NCBI GenBank assembly: GCA_900088475.1
Contig: FLMG01000334.1
Span: 5,920-63,209 of the forward strand
DNA from: Hyphochytrium catenoides
Taxonomy: Eukaryota; Sar; Hyphochytriomycetes; Hyphochytriales; Hyphochytriaceae
DNA length: 57,290 nucleotides
Direction of reading: 5' to 3'
Numbering within the stretch: the first letter of the stretch is position 1; each line of letters opens with the position of its first letter. Positions 22,777-35,217 of this stretch are shown piece by piece. Below the pieces are notes generated by a model, which saw only the letters and a list, made by a program, of their open reading frames with translations, was not told the origin of the DNA and searched no databases. Position numbers and translations under genes: made by a program.

Positions 22777-25603
22777 TCACTAAAAAAGTTTCGCTGACGG
22801 ACCCTCTTAAAGCGCAGGATGGGGAGAACGGCCAATAAGAAGTTGCAATGATATCAATCTCTGAGATGGTAACAGTTACCTGGATCCCACTGAGACGGCG
22901 TTTTACCAATAACCACAAAGTGGTGAGGAAGACTGCGAAGATGAGGAAGCTGACGTGTGCAAGCACCCAGAGTGGAGAAGTAGCGCCAGCGAGAATTAGA
23001 AGCAAGGACTGTTGCTGTTCTTCCATCTTGGTGGTACTTCTCCAATAATATCTGGGTTTGAGTGAAGGCGGTAGAGGACGAGCTCAGCAACACATATATC
23101 GGAAGATGGGAGAGACGGTGTTCAGCGCCATCCGCAGTAAAAAAACACTCATCAGCTAAATCAAGAGTGACGTGAGGTGCCCTAAGTAGTCTTTGATTTG
23201 CAGGCGAAAGAGGAAAGTGCCAGATGGCTCTACTAAGACGCAGGATAGTGTTCTCACCTCATACACTACACTCAACCTCTCAAACAAAGTCTTTCCCTTG
23301 AATCCTTCCCAGACGACGGTAAACTCAAGAACACTCTCAAGTGCCCCTGGTCCATCCGCTTTGAGCTTCCTATGGATAGGATCCGACGAGTCACGAGAGG
23401 AGACAGCCGTCTGCAGAGCTTTAAGGGCCGCAGACTCTGACGAGAGATTCTCTACAAACCAGGTGGTGAGTATATGGACCATTTAGCAAGCGACATAGCT
23501 CTTAAGAGTGAAGGAAAAATGATTTACAATGGTTTACAAAGAGGCGGCAGAAGATAACAAAGTCGAAGTGCCAAGCAAGAGATGGCGACAGAGGCACAGA
23601 AGGACCCTGGAGACGAATGATATAAAGCAGGAGGACCTAGAACAATAACAAGCAAAGCCTCATCAACACGAGTGCTCACCCAGCTTTTGAATCCTCGGCT
23701 TCCAGTCCCCTCCCTTCTTATCTGGGGCCCATTTGTACAACTTTGCTTCCCACCTCGCTCGACCAGCCCTCTCTACCTTCCGATACCAAAAGCGCTTGGC
23801 ACCAAGAAGCTGCCGGTTGCGATACCAATAACTAAGATAATGACGAAGTTCATGCAACAGTGGACACGGGAGAAAGCGGATAAGCGCTTTGAAGGAGGAA
23901 GGCAAGGCCAGTGGGGCCTTAGGGACTGGCAGGACCATACAGTGACAAGAGGGCCTGAAGCTTCCTGCGCAAGCTTTACCAGAGCACTTACTTGGCCACG
24001 CAGACGCATACGCTCTTTTCCCCATCGATTCTACACATCAAACGCACTAGCCATCTTCTCCTTTGGACTTTTCTCGCGGTGCTCTTTTATCGTTACCTGA
24101 GATTTCTACAGCTTACGAGTAAGAAGTGTAGCGAAGATGCTTCGAGCGACTCAGAGACGTCCTCTCTAAGAGATGGGCCGGTCGGAAGTTGTCGCCCCGT
24201 TTGGAGATCTGAGGAGACTGAGGAGAGAAGGTCAAGTGAGAACAGGAACTTTACCGATTTGAAGCTCAATCTCCAAAAGTACACATTCATCAAGAGGCAG
24301 AAGAAGGTCGATTGCAAAGACGTTATGAGAGGAACCGTATAATTGACGAATTTGCCAAAGAAGTACGGCTGAACAAGAGAGACACAGGAGGACTTCAGCG
24401 GGATAAGAGTGGGAATATGGAAGCACGGCTCACATTGTGACTTCCAATCGCAGGAGTCCGCTAAGGTACTTTGGTATGTGTTGGCCGTGGTTGGTCTGTT
24501 GAGACTTGTCCTTGATGAGGAATCACCGCTAGCTTGCTCTCGTCCATCGAACGGCTCTTCACAAGCGTTATTATTTGGGGACGGAGAGAACAGTGCAGAT
24601 GGCTTTCTGATGGCTGGAAGAGTCCTTTGAAATGCTCTTGACGATATAGGCTCGCTCTCTGGGAAAAACAAAAGTGTAAGCTAAAGAAGGGGGCAAAAGG
24701 ATAGAACAGCGCTTGAAGAGGAGAAACGCCATATGATCCTCTGTAGATTGCACTGAACGAAGACGAAGCGCGCCCTGTCCGCTCACGGCTTGTATTGCCT
24801 ACCTTTCGAGCTAGAGGGTCGGGAAGACGAAATGAGAAACTTCAATCGCCTGGCTCCCTGAGAAGGCGTCTTAATTAGAGCTAAAACCTCCTCAAGCCCC
24901 AAGCCCAATGTCGATTTGCCATTGACCTCAGTCAGAACAGAGTCTAGACGCAAAAGAGGAGAACAGGACGAGGAACCGTCAGAGAAAGATGTGAGTGTCC
25001 TCACAGGTTCATAAGGCGGAGTTGGTGAGGACATCGCCCGGTCATAGACGAAGCCAAACAGAGCGGAAGCTCTTCTCTCTGAGTGCTTCTATAAGAACGC
25101 GAAGAGCTGAGTCGACAAATATGTATGATTGAGGAACAGAAAGTGAGAGAAGAGCAGAGGGGCAGCTATGGACCAGGCGACCAAGCGGAAAAGGGAAAAG
25201 GAGTCCTAACGATATCATGGTCTCAAGCAAGCAGAAGATACCAGTACCTTCTAGGAGAATGGCTCTGGGACTTTCACCATCTCCTATTCTGACCTCCGTC
25301 CTTTCAGAGACATGGAGCCTTCCTGATGAATCCTGGAGAACAAGGTACTTTCATTAGGAACACCACTTTTTGCGTGACAGAATAAGAGAACGGAGACACA
25401 GGGGCTACCGAGTAGCATCTACGTTCTAGCCTTTTGAAGGGGCAAAAAGAAGGGAATAGCAGGCGCACGCCACTCACATCCCAGTAGAACTGGACGCCTA
25501 GCGGGCCTGAAGGCTCGAACTCTACCACCTGCTCGGGAAAGACAACCGACTGCTTGCTGGCGCGGCGCGCCGAGCCCTTCTTCCCTTGGTTCTCTACCTT
25601 CAT
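22777..25603 (-). CDS. PDZ-domain protein with C-terminal membrane anchor
   Basis: Exons with matched phase: 25603-25478, 25332-25248, 24943-24803, 24658-24434, 24368-24255, 24217-24117. One or two exons in 24050-23690 follow, then about 23464-23275, and a last coding exon 23051-22880 with the stop at 22777. The first three exons form a PDZ domain (VEFEPSGPLGVQFYWDV; DSVLTEVNGKSTLGLGLEEV). Next come a Ser/Asn-rich linker, a region I cannot name (SHNVFAIDLLLPLDECVLLE; KRFWYRKVERAGRARWEAK; LEFTVVWEGFKGKTLF) and a C-terminal hydrophobic helix followed by LVKRR. This suggests a protein anchored in a membrane by its tail and facing the cytosol. The link into the last exon needs one more small exon or a different frame, so the end is provisional. 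Confidence 0.55.
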
Positions 25604-26046
25604 CCTCCTCTCCTATCAGTCTACTTTCCTCCTCTCCTTCACTCCTTTCCTCATTTTTCCTGCTATTGCTCAGGCGTCGCAGTCAGACTCTTATCTGGCT
25701 ACATAATACTTCTCTGGATGATTGTAACTCCTCGCAACAAGGCATCTGCGCGAAGTGCGTATCAATAGGGGAGCTGTCACGCCAGGCTCAGGGAGGCATA
25801 TAACCGGATTGCCCCTAATCGTGCAGCTTAGTAAAGAGTTGGAAGAGCTATGACATAGAAGTGGTCGTGCGACTGAGAGCGGGAGCCAAAAGGTCTAGCG
25901 CACCAAAGGGTAGAGGAACACCCGAGGAAGTGTGTACAGCAAGAGAGAAAAACCCCAAGAAAGAAAGAGAGAAAGAGAGTGAGAGCGCATCTAAGAGAAA
26001 GCCGTGAAGAGAGGGAAGGAGCCATCGAACAGAGTCAAGGCACCAT

Positions 26047-26077
<31 letters not shown>

Positions 26078-27225
26078 AGGGGCGAGAGCAGGAGCAGCAG
26101 CACAAGTCGCGCAGGCGCTGCCGTCAGGAGCGCCAGGAAGAAGAATGCCGTTTCGGCCCGAAAATATGAAGTGAAAAAAATGATTCGGAATATATTAGAT
26201 ACAAAAACATATCATTCTAGACTTGCCCAGGCTGTATGCCTCATATTTGATAGGGGACATGATCATGATAGTGCTGCCAGCTTTCTAGGCGGTTCTGATG
26301 TGGAGATGATGATGATGGTCGTCTACTAGGATCTACCACCGCGTGGTCTTGTTCAGCAAGAGACCAGTCCCGATGACTCAGGTTGCGAGCCTGTCTTCCA
26401 AAGGAAAGAAGGACACTTAGTAGGTTAAAGCAGGTTGGCCGCGCCTCCGTCATGGTATGTGCGCTGGTCTGCCCGGCAAAGGTGGTGTCGAGTAGTGGTT
26501 ACCCCTGATAATGACCTGCCGACAACCTCAATGCCTAAGAAGAGGAGAAGCAGGCCGAGGTATCAACTCACGATGTTAGCCCAGAGGGAATCAGGGGCTT
26601 ATAGATTGTAGTCTAATGTGGGCTCTAATGTGTGTGCGCTGTCGCGCTGTCGGGCGCTTGCAAAGGACACAAGGGTGGGTTTACCTCTGACCATCATATT
26701 CTAAGAGGCAGCCCGCTCAGTAACTAGTAGTGAGTTGGGAGGGTAGGCTAACCTAGTAAACATGTTCTTCTGGATCTCTTATAGAAAGTGGTTTGGCCAA
26801 GAAGCTATGTAGAACTATGCTTGACACAGAGAAGCTATGTATACTGGCATCGAGCTCTGCTATTAGTTCTTCCCAAAAGTGTCATGCTGATTGGCATGGC
26901 GAGATGATGTCAAAGCGCATTGGCACAAGTCAGTATCCCGCCTTCATTGGCGCCCCAAAAGCCTCATTCCACTCTTATGTTTCTCAACATGAATCCAATG
27001 CTAGTAAATGCACCATTTGGAAGAAACCCTCTTCTTCTACCGTTGTCTACCGATCATATAGATTCAGAGACATGCCATTCCCTGGCATGTTCATAGCTCT
27101 CCAACGTTCTCCTCCTGCAACTGCATAGAGCGCCTCATCTGATTCGCTATAAAGAGGGCAGGGAAAACAAGGCTAGGGCATATGTCTTGGTCCCGCATCG
27201 ATAGCTACTCTCAATTGTAAGATGA
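25604..27225. other. Intergenic; simple repeats, no clear gene
   Basis: Contains a CAT/CAG trinucleotide tract at 26043-26082 and a 111-codon plus-strand frame (26793-27128) with no recognised motif. A minus-strand stretch around 27145-27050 reads DEALYAVAGGERWRAMNM, faintly like the EAL...W..AM block just before the reverse transcriptase of copia-type elements, but stop codons follow directly. At most it is a relic. Confidence 0.4.
26043..26082. repeat. (CAT)n(CAG)n microsatellite
   Basis: A run of CAT trinucleotides directly followed by CAG trinucleotides in the intergenic region. Confidence 0.9.
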
Positions 27226-27496
27226 TCAATCCAAGTGAACCCCCAGCAATAGGCGACGCACAACACCATCAAGTGAAGCTTCCCGTGATGGCGTGCCTGC
27301 TAAAGCCTCGGGTAGGTTCTGCCCCTCGATATCGAGCAGCGACAGTCTAACTAAAGATTGAGCCAAGTTGTTCCCCGAAACCTCCTTCACCAAACGTCTA
27401 GGTTGTTTACTAAGGACTGAGTAGATTTATAGCAACCTGATTACCCTCGGCTTTCGAGGCGCTCCGCAGCTTTTGGGATTCCACTGGTGCTAGCAT
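27226..27496 (-). CDS. Small hypothetical protein, possible 28-nt intron
   Basis: Starts 33 bases after the RPL23 stop on the same strand. An ATG at 27496 opens MLAPVESQKLRSASKAE. A GTAATC...CTACTCAG segment of only 28 nt could be spliced out in phase to a second open stretch (LVKEVSGNNLAQSLVRLSLL...VVRRLLLGVHLD) ending at 27226. The composition is protein-like, but the intron is shorter than any other here, and there is no homology to lean on. It could equally be RPL23 3' UTR or a relic. Confidence 0.25.
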
Positions 27497-27529
27497 CTTT
27501 ATTAGTTCCGCTCAAATGTAGGGTGTGAC

Positions 27530-28355
<826 letters not shown>

Positions 28356-29339
28356 GTTTGCTAGAAGAAAGAGATACCAGCTAACGAATCCCTTAGAGCG
28401 GCAGAAAGAAAGGAACTGGTCTGCAGATGCAGCAAGTTATTGCTCGAAGACGAAGCTCCAAACTTTGATCACCGCCTTCAGTCCGCGCCAATGGTGCCGC
28501 GCCGGGTTTCATAGTAATAGCTCTCTGCTGTTTGCGTATATAGGTAATACCAGTGACAATAATAGTACGTTTTGAGGTCTTGGTGGCCACCAAACCATTA
28601 AAAAAGCCTCTCCATCGTTCAGATTCGTATGGGGTCCTAGTCTTGAGGCCTAGATTCCTAATAATCTCGAGGGGTAAACAGATAATGGTATCCACTATAC
28701 TAGTTACTATACAAGGGATAACCGCAGCCCAATAATAAAGATAATCTGTCACTAGTGTTCCCCATACATTTTGGGCCGCTGCTGGGTGGGCGAGAGAGCG
28801 TTGCCATCGCAGATATCAGTACTCTATCTAGCTCTTCGATGGGTGGGGGATCCAAGTAGCTCTTGATCCTTTTCCTGATAATGTTTGCACGAGATCCTGC
28901 AACCAACCCCACCGTCTCTTATTTCTGGCGTAGTGTTACCCACCCAGAGCACTTTTATCTCGCGAAGCATACCTAGTAGGTGTTATCCCTATCCACCATA
29001 TTCTGTCTAGTAGAACCTCTCTCTCTGTCTGGCTCCCCTTCCGCTCTACCTCGCTTTTCTCCGTTTAGGTTGTTCTCAACCGCAAACTGCCTGTTTGAGA
29101 GAGAGAGACAAAATCTTTTGCTCTTTCTACCTCAGTTCTCTGTCTTTTACATTGGAAAGCCTTTCATCAGAGACAGGACTGAACTCGCTCTTCTCTCGGG
29201 TCTCAACCACCTGGCATCGACAAGAGATCTGAGCCTCTCAGTTTACATCTTACCTCACCTCTGAAGCTCCTCCATCCGACTGGAAGTGAGTTAGTAGAAA
29301 GTCGATAACGCTGCGGCTTGTACCAGAGAAGCGGATACA
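28356..29339. other. Divergent upstream region of RPL23 and the KDEL receptor
   Basis: The two genes are transcribed away from this interval, so it should hold both promoters. A minus-strand frame (28752-28393) contains a hydrophobic stretch (WAAVIPCIVTSIVDTIICL) and another (28912-28700) is basic, but no splice structure or family joins them. No TATA element is obvious. Confidence 0.4.
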
Positions 29340-31364
29340 ATGGATAAAGCGTCGAAGAAGAATCTTGGCAAGCTCAAGGAGTGAGTTTAATCAACAGACG
29401 TGCGAATGAACTAGGGGCTCTCAGCGTGACGACACCTCTTTTTGTATTATTTTTGCTTGACAGCCAGCTTCTCCGGAACAAGAAGTGGGTGGCTGCGTGG
29501 GCGGCATTCTTCGTGCTCGTGCTGTTCGTCTACCACTTGCTCAGTGATGGCGATTTCTCTTTTCTGCTGGTACGCATATTTCATATGGAAGGCTAAAGTC
29601 ATCGGCAACGCTGATACCGTTAATTTGGATCATATCGTAGACCTTTGGCTCAACGTGCCAGACCTTTGCTTTCTCACTACTGGTGTTCAAGATATTATCG
29701 CAGAAGCGGGTGAAGGGTAAGGATATTCAAGTGCTAGTCTTATGGCAAAGGATGACATGAAAAGGATGACACGGATATCTGCAGGAATCTCTCTCAAGAC
29801 TCTGGAGCTCTATGCTCTTGTCTATGCCTTCCGCCTTTTCTCGATATTGCGTTTCCAGGGCTACCTTCCTTATGACAAGTACGCGCTTCTATGCAACGCA
29901 ACCTATCTGACCCATCGAGCCAAGTGACATTCTTCATTTTGGATGCTCCGTTACATTTTCCGTAAAGAGACTCCCGGTCGCTCGCTTCGTAGCGCTATTG
30001 CATCTCTTTACACGTATTCCGATACCTTTACCTCATCTCAACCTTGTTATACATGACCCTCTGCATCTTTCATTGATTTTATGGTGAGAATCTCCCAATA
30101 AGTATTCGTACTGCCTACACCAGGAGCGGCGACTGGTTCTACCAGGTTGTCGAGATCACCTCTCTCGGGTTATGCTGCTTCAGCATCTGGCTGACAGCGG
30201 TCAAGTACAAACATGACTATGAGCAGAAGAATGACGTCTTCGGCGCTCTCTACGTCCCAACGGAGTTCGGCGTTGTCTATCTTATCGTACCCTGCGTCTT
30301 ACTCGCCATGGTGAGTGAGAAATTCGTTTCTGGCTCCACGCCTGCATCTGTTGTTTTCTGCATCTCTCCGTGGCGAATGGTGTAGCCCATGTGCCATCAT
30401 CTTTCTTACGTGCCACAATATCTACCTATTGACTGACGCGTGCTTGCAGCTGTTCCATCCTCGTCTGAACGACAACTTCTTGGCTGATGTGTCTTGGACT
30501 AGTGCCCAGTATCTTGAGGTTAGAATCATCAAAGATTATACTAACGAGACACATAACAACGTGAAAACGACGATTGGTTGACTAATCTCTCTCTCTTTTT
30601 TGCTAATTTCACTTACGACTCTGTTACAGTCTGTCGCCATTGTTCCCCAGCTGTTCATGTTCACCAAGGGTGAGAGAGAAGTGGAAGACCTTATCTCTCA
30701 TTGGGTTTACGCGCTTGGTTTCGGTCGCCTTCTGCACATGGTGAGAGCCACTCATCGACTAAAAAGTTTGCAGCGTAGAGAAGCGGCTAACCGTTCGTTC
30801 CACCCGCTGTCTCTCCATCCCGCTCTCTCTGACTCCCTTCTGTTCATCCGTAGTGGTTCTGGATGTCCTCCTTCCACGAGCTAGCTGACAAAGGAGCAGG
30901 GTATGTTAATGGAACAATCAGACTCTCTTCAGCGGATAAGGTTGTTCGCTCTAACGTTGTAATTCGTTCGTCTCACACATATGCTTTCTTGGGATAGGAA
31001 TGTCGTTGGCCTTTTGGTCATCTTTACTCAGCTTCTACACATGTTCATTATGGGAGACTTCTTCTATTACTATATCAAGAGGTATGTGAACGGCAGCTGT
31101 TCGTCAATGTCACTTCCCTCCCGTTCTTCGTGTTCTGCTGTATCGCTTCTTTCAAAAGAAACGTCTGCCACTCATGTTGTTCCTTCTCTTGAGGCCTCTC
31201 CAACGGTCCTCTCCTATGGCGCTGGGTCATTTTCATCTCTTTGGTCTCATGCTGTCAAGGCCTCTTCGCTTTCGTCTCTTTAAGCCTGATTCTCACTCAC
31301 TTTGGCCTCCAGTTTGAGAAGCGGAGGCCCTATGATGCTCCCGACAAGCATCAATCGCGTTTAA
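29340..31364 (+). CDS. ER lumen protein-retaining receptor (KDEL receptor, ERD2 family)
   Basis: Ten exons in consistent phase: 29340-29380, 29464-29569, 29662-29716, 29785-29878, 30124-30310, 30450-30518, 30630-30740, 30854-30900, 30998-31081, 31313-31364; 281 aa. The seven-helix receptor binds the C-terminal KDEL/HDEL signal of escaped ER proteins in the Golgi and returns them in COPI vesicles. Diagnostic segments are GISLKTLELYALVYAFRLF, VYLIVPCVLLAMLFHP, YLESVAIVPQLFMFTK, HWVYALGFGRLLHMWFW and HMFIMGDFFYYYIKS. Like the plant ERD2-like subfamily, it has an N-terminal extension with an extra hydrophobic helix (WVAAWAAFFVLVLFVYHLL). The usual CAGIS is KGIS here, because exon 3 ends RVKG. Introns are 68-276 nt. 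Confidence 0.95.
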
Positions 31365-31531
31365 GCCATGCCTCGGGCCTGCAGGTCCCGGAGTGCTTGG
31401 TCCTTGTGGACCTTAGTAGCTGCTAGTGCTAAGAATACTATTGTGGTCAATAAATACTTGGATAGACGGAATAAGTTCCTATCTGCTATCTCCCTCAAAC
31501 TCTCTCCCTTTAATTTTAAGGGATCCGTGGC

Positions 31532-32610
31532 TTAGGCGGCGATAGCTTCCACCTGTCTGTTCATCTTTGCTTCTCGCTCTGCTGCGCCGCGTTTATCCCC
31601 AGAGATGCATGCCAGCGAAGCACGTCTGGTCTGAAGAAGGAGATCCATCTCTAACAATACGGTAGTGCTTTTAGTACCTAGATACGACAGTAGGACGCAA
31701 AAAGGAGTCTGCTACCTCAGTGACAGGGTTTACACCATAGGGAGTAAACCCGTACTGCCAGCCTCGAATGCCCCAGTGCGCGATCATGAGGTACACATAA
31801 TCGCTTAAGCCTCCGCAAATAAAGCTCCACTGACCAGAGAGATCTAGCAGCCATACAGAGGTGCCTGTTGCGCCTGAAAGTGTTTGTTAGTATCGAATTC
31901 GTTTAGCAAGAGGACTCGCTGGTGACGGACATTTGCTTACGTCAAAGACGAGACAAACACGCCCAACCTCTGTGTTCTGGTCTATACAAATGGCTGTTAG
32001 TTTGGAGGAGAAGTCCGTAACGCTTCTGTTGGGATCGGTGGCGGTCTTTAGCGAATGTGAGGTTCTCCCCGGTATTTGCACGAAGCGGTTCCCATCAATG
32101 GGCTCCAATAAGTGACCTGGTAGTCGATGGACCTGGGCGAGAGGTGCAACCCGTATGACGCCAACGAGGCTATCGTGACCTCCGATATTTATAAACGTCA
32201 AGAGGAGAGAGTATTGACAATGTAGGTTGTTAGAGGTAAACCGTGCGCCGTGTAATGCTCATGGTTATCACCTGTGTTGCCTGCGGTGGCACGCCACCGA
32301 AGGGAGAAACCATTACAAGTTCTATAAAAGGTGCGGAACTCCTCACAAACTTGATCGGGCCCTAGGCCCTGACGCTATCATCAATAACATGCACACTTAG
32401 ATAAGTCCATGCTGCGGACAGTTTGATCAATCGAACCTGTTCCCACAGCTTGATCTCAGCGTCAGTAACGCCTCCACCTTCTTGAAGGCTTATGTTTGAT
32501 ACTGCTGGGTGGTTGCGAATGTCATCGACCACGCGCAGAGTAGACTTGTCCAGAAGAAGAGTAAGCCGCTTGAATCTAGGAATATCGGCCTCCTTGACAG
32601 CAAGCATCAT
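31532..32610 (-). CDS. TPGS2: Tubulin polyglutamylase complex subunit 2
   Basis: Non-catalytic subunit of the TTLL1-type tubulin polyglutamylase complex, built on an SMI1/KNR4 fold. Exons: 32610-32437 (RFKRLTLLLDKSTLRVVDDI, ending in the WEQ motif), about 32324-32272 (FRTFYRTCNGFSLRW, the strongly conserved FY..TNGF block), 32179-31941 (GVIRVAPLAQVHRL; GRVCLVFD), 31873-31716 (WLLDLSGQWSFICGGLSDYV and HWGIRGWQYGFTPYG, matching the LGLPQWQYAFTSYG block of animal TPGS2), and 31630-31532 (basic, Ala/Glu-rich end). The join between exons three and four is out of phase by one base if the best donor is used. A later donor (TGTCCGT) restores frame, and a perfect TACTAAC branch-point-like sequence lies in that intron. 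It converges with the KDEL receptor gene, 167 bases apart. Confidence 0.82.
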
Positions 32611-33349
32611 GTTGAGATTGTATTGGTAACCGCGATAATAAAGAAGGGAGGAGCGTAAACATGACAGCCGGACAACAACGCTTTGAGAGCCTTTTGACTC
32701 TGTTTGATTTGCGCGCACCAGCCTTCTTCTTCCGCGCGAAAAATCCGTTTTGTCAAGACACAAACGCCAAAGAATTTGCCTGATGAGAGGTTTGACCTTG
32801 AATTAACTGCAAGTCTATTTATTTACGTTCATACACACTTTTTGCCGCGGAATTTCGCTTCCATCATGATGAGGAGTCGTAAGAAGGCCTTACTGTAAAG
32901 TACGGAGTAAATAAATAGAAATAAAACATTCAAGATGAAGGCCTTATGCCGCAGTCCTGATTCAGACAATGATATTATACTGGCGCTATGAATATCAAAG
33001 GGAGAAGCAGCAGCTCTGAAAACATCTGCAGATGCCATTCACTTTTCCAGATTCAGTCGAGAGCAAATTCCATCCATTTCCAGATCTCTCTTGTAAATTG
33101 ACGGAGAATGGGAACATTAGATTAGAAGTGAGGCAAAGTGAATACCCAGCCATCCTGGGATGAAGAAGAAGGCTATTATTAGTGTTACTGGCCACTGGAA
33201 GTGAAGACGCGACCATTCATCATGCCGTAGGATGATGTGGCGCTTGCGGCTAATAAATATGACACACATATAGTTGCTAGCTCCTCGAATGTGCTGAGCA
33301 AGACAACCCGGATAATGCAGATGATATAGGACGATGATGAGCAAATGCT
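32611..33349. other. No gene recognised
   Basis: Between TPGS2 and the helical-protein gene. Minus-strand frames exist (for example 33365-33117, hydrophobic), but none has coding character or splice partners. It probably holds the TPGS2 promoter and the 3' flank of the upstream gene. Confidence 0.4.
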
Positions 33350-35109
33350 CTACTTTGAGTCCCACAAGCTCTGAACGACCTGCTTTACATCCTCTATGGC
33401 GCCCCCTCGTAGGAAAGTGAGAGCATCCATGGCCCTTTGAGAGATCTTCGTCTCCGACGAAGCAGCAGCATTCACAAGGCTCCGAACCAATCTTCTAATG
33501 GTTCGAAGACGGGATTGTTTATCGGCAGCCTCCTGGTCATAAAGCTGAACGGCAGCCGGGGTAATTAGTCTGCGTCGAAGGAGTCTTCTCAATGCCCCAT
33601 TCTTACCTGGCTGACAACCTCTGGTAATGACATCAACTGGGTCAGGATTCTTAGACAGAGTATGATATTTTCGGCATTATCGACAGGAGCTTCTGCCTCG
33701 TTATCCTTGGAAGTGTGGAAGGCCGAAGCAGAAGAGAGAAAAGAGTGCAATGGGATGAAGTTAGGGTCGTGGAGCGTCCTAACGTCGTGTCGTGGAGCGT
33801 GCTCGCTTGACAACTCCTCGCTCTATATCGTGCCTCCATATCCTTGTAGCTACAGAGCATCATCAAATATTTATCTGCCTTACCAGTTGCTCCAGGGGAC
33901 CGGCGAAGGAGGAAATGAAGGTGATGAAGCGGGCGGAGTCAGCTTTCTGGCTTTTGGAGTACGGAATGCTTTTGGCCCAATTGCCAAGCCAAACCAAGCT
34001 TGTAGACGTGGACACTAGGCCATCAAACTGGAAGGGAGAGGGCGACAAGCGAGGAAGAAACATGAGAAAAGCAAGTAGGCATTGTCTTCGAGCTAAGCCC
34101 CAAGATCGGTCTGATCTCGGTGAACTGTACAACATAAGGGGAGGCAAGGGACATCAAAGCGGAGACAAGGCATCGAGATTATAGCGGGAGGCAGGAGTTG
34201 GGAATAACGCTGTGATAAGGGATTGTAATGTGGAAAGGAAGAGCCAAAGGTAACTAAAGAAGGAAAATTAGAAGGCTTACCAACTCTAGCATCTTCGCGA
34301 GCATGGTCGCAGTCATCATCCTTGCGTTCCTGAAGGTAGCCAGCTTCTCCCAATGGCACTTCGCAATTTCCTCGTATAAACCTGACGGGCTTATTAGCAC
34401 CAAACCGCTTCAAGGACCGTGTAAATAAAAAAGGTAGCACGGATAGTTCCAGGCACCGAGCAGACTATCGATTGATCCAACAGGCATGGCGCAACAGCAG
34501 AGGAAACTCCATTGAAGGCAAGGGTTGCTGATAGATCGTGTTACCTGGGGCACAGTCTGGAAAGAACCGAGGAACCTCTATCACCATCCCAATCAGGTTT
34601 TCAACTAGACTATTCGCCCTTCGCTCGACAAGAAGTTGTCCCAGACCTTTGACCAGAAACTTGCTGCCTGCAAGTGAGAACAGGAGTTCGCCACGACCCT
34701 TCTCTCTTCTGTCTTGGCCGATTGGACCCTGAGCGTTTGAACAAGGGATAGCGAGAGAGCGCAAAAGCTTGATGGAGGCAAGCCTCAGTTCTAACTCGAT
34801 GCTATCATCCAGGATCAGTTCTTCCAACAACCGAATGAGCGGGAGGTCTGAAAGCTTCAGAGGAAGTTCATGCTTGCCAACTAAGGATCTGAGCGCGTTC
34901 AAATCGGCCACGCAAGAATCCATGTCGCTTCTCAACGAAGACCTAGGAAGAGCCAGTGAGCGCAATGCTAAAACACAATGTCCAGCTTTCCTTGGCGTTG
35001 GTACAAGCGATGGTTTCATTATTCCTGACCATTGCATCCCCATGGATTGCTTTTCCGCACCATTCACTACCTGTAAGATCCTTTCCAGCCAATTCTCTCT
35101 CCCAGCCAT
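33350..35109 (-). CDS. All-helical (HEAT/ARM-like) hypothetical protein
   Basis: Five exons with exact phase: 35109-34545, 34381-34281, 34027-33884, 33822-33607, 33544-33350 (stop TAG); 406 aa if it starts at the ATG 35109. The sequence is a series of amphipathic helices with Leu-rich turns (LNALRSLVGKHELPLKLSDL; LIRLLEELILDDSIELELRL; NLIGMVIEVPRFFPDCAPG; YEEIAKCHWEKLATFRNARM; ILCLRILTQLMSLPEVVSQ; IRRLVRSLVNAAASSETK), most like an armadillo/HEAT solenoid. I do not recognise a family. A splice acceptor (TTTCACTGACAG) ends one base before the ATG and is in phase with a donor overlapping the CAF-1 stop codon, so this may be the C-terminal half of the CAF-1 transcript (see findings). Confidence 0.7.
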
Positions 35110-35217
35110 TCTGTCAGTGAAAGATCTAACAGAGCCACATTTGCACTATTCCTCTTTGATCCCCTATGCCTTCGTTCTAAATGGCATAGCTGCGCATTTA
35201 AGATGGCTTCTTTGAAC

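Noticed and set aside
23275-24368. GRAM/VASt or PH lipid-binding domain in the PDZ protein
   Set aside because: The C-terminal membrane helix and WKPRIQKL suggested it, but the conserved blocks of those families are not visible, so I left the region unnamed.
26793-27145. Copia-type retroelement fragment
   Set aside because: Only one short block (DEALYAVAGGERWRAMNM on minus) resembles the family, with stop codons around it and no LTRs, integrase or reverse transcriptase motifs found nearby.
31873-31941. Frameshifted TPGS2 pseudogene
   Set aside because: The one-base phase conflict disappears with a later donor in the same intron. The rest of the gene, including the last exon, is intact and conserved, and a TACTAAC branch-point-like sequence is in place.
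33117-33365. Hydrophobic minus-strand frame as a membrane protein gene
   Set aside because: It overlaps the end of the helical-protein gene and has no start context or homologous motif; the hydrophobicity is scattered.
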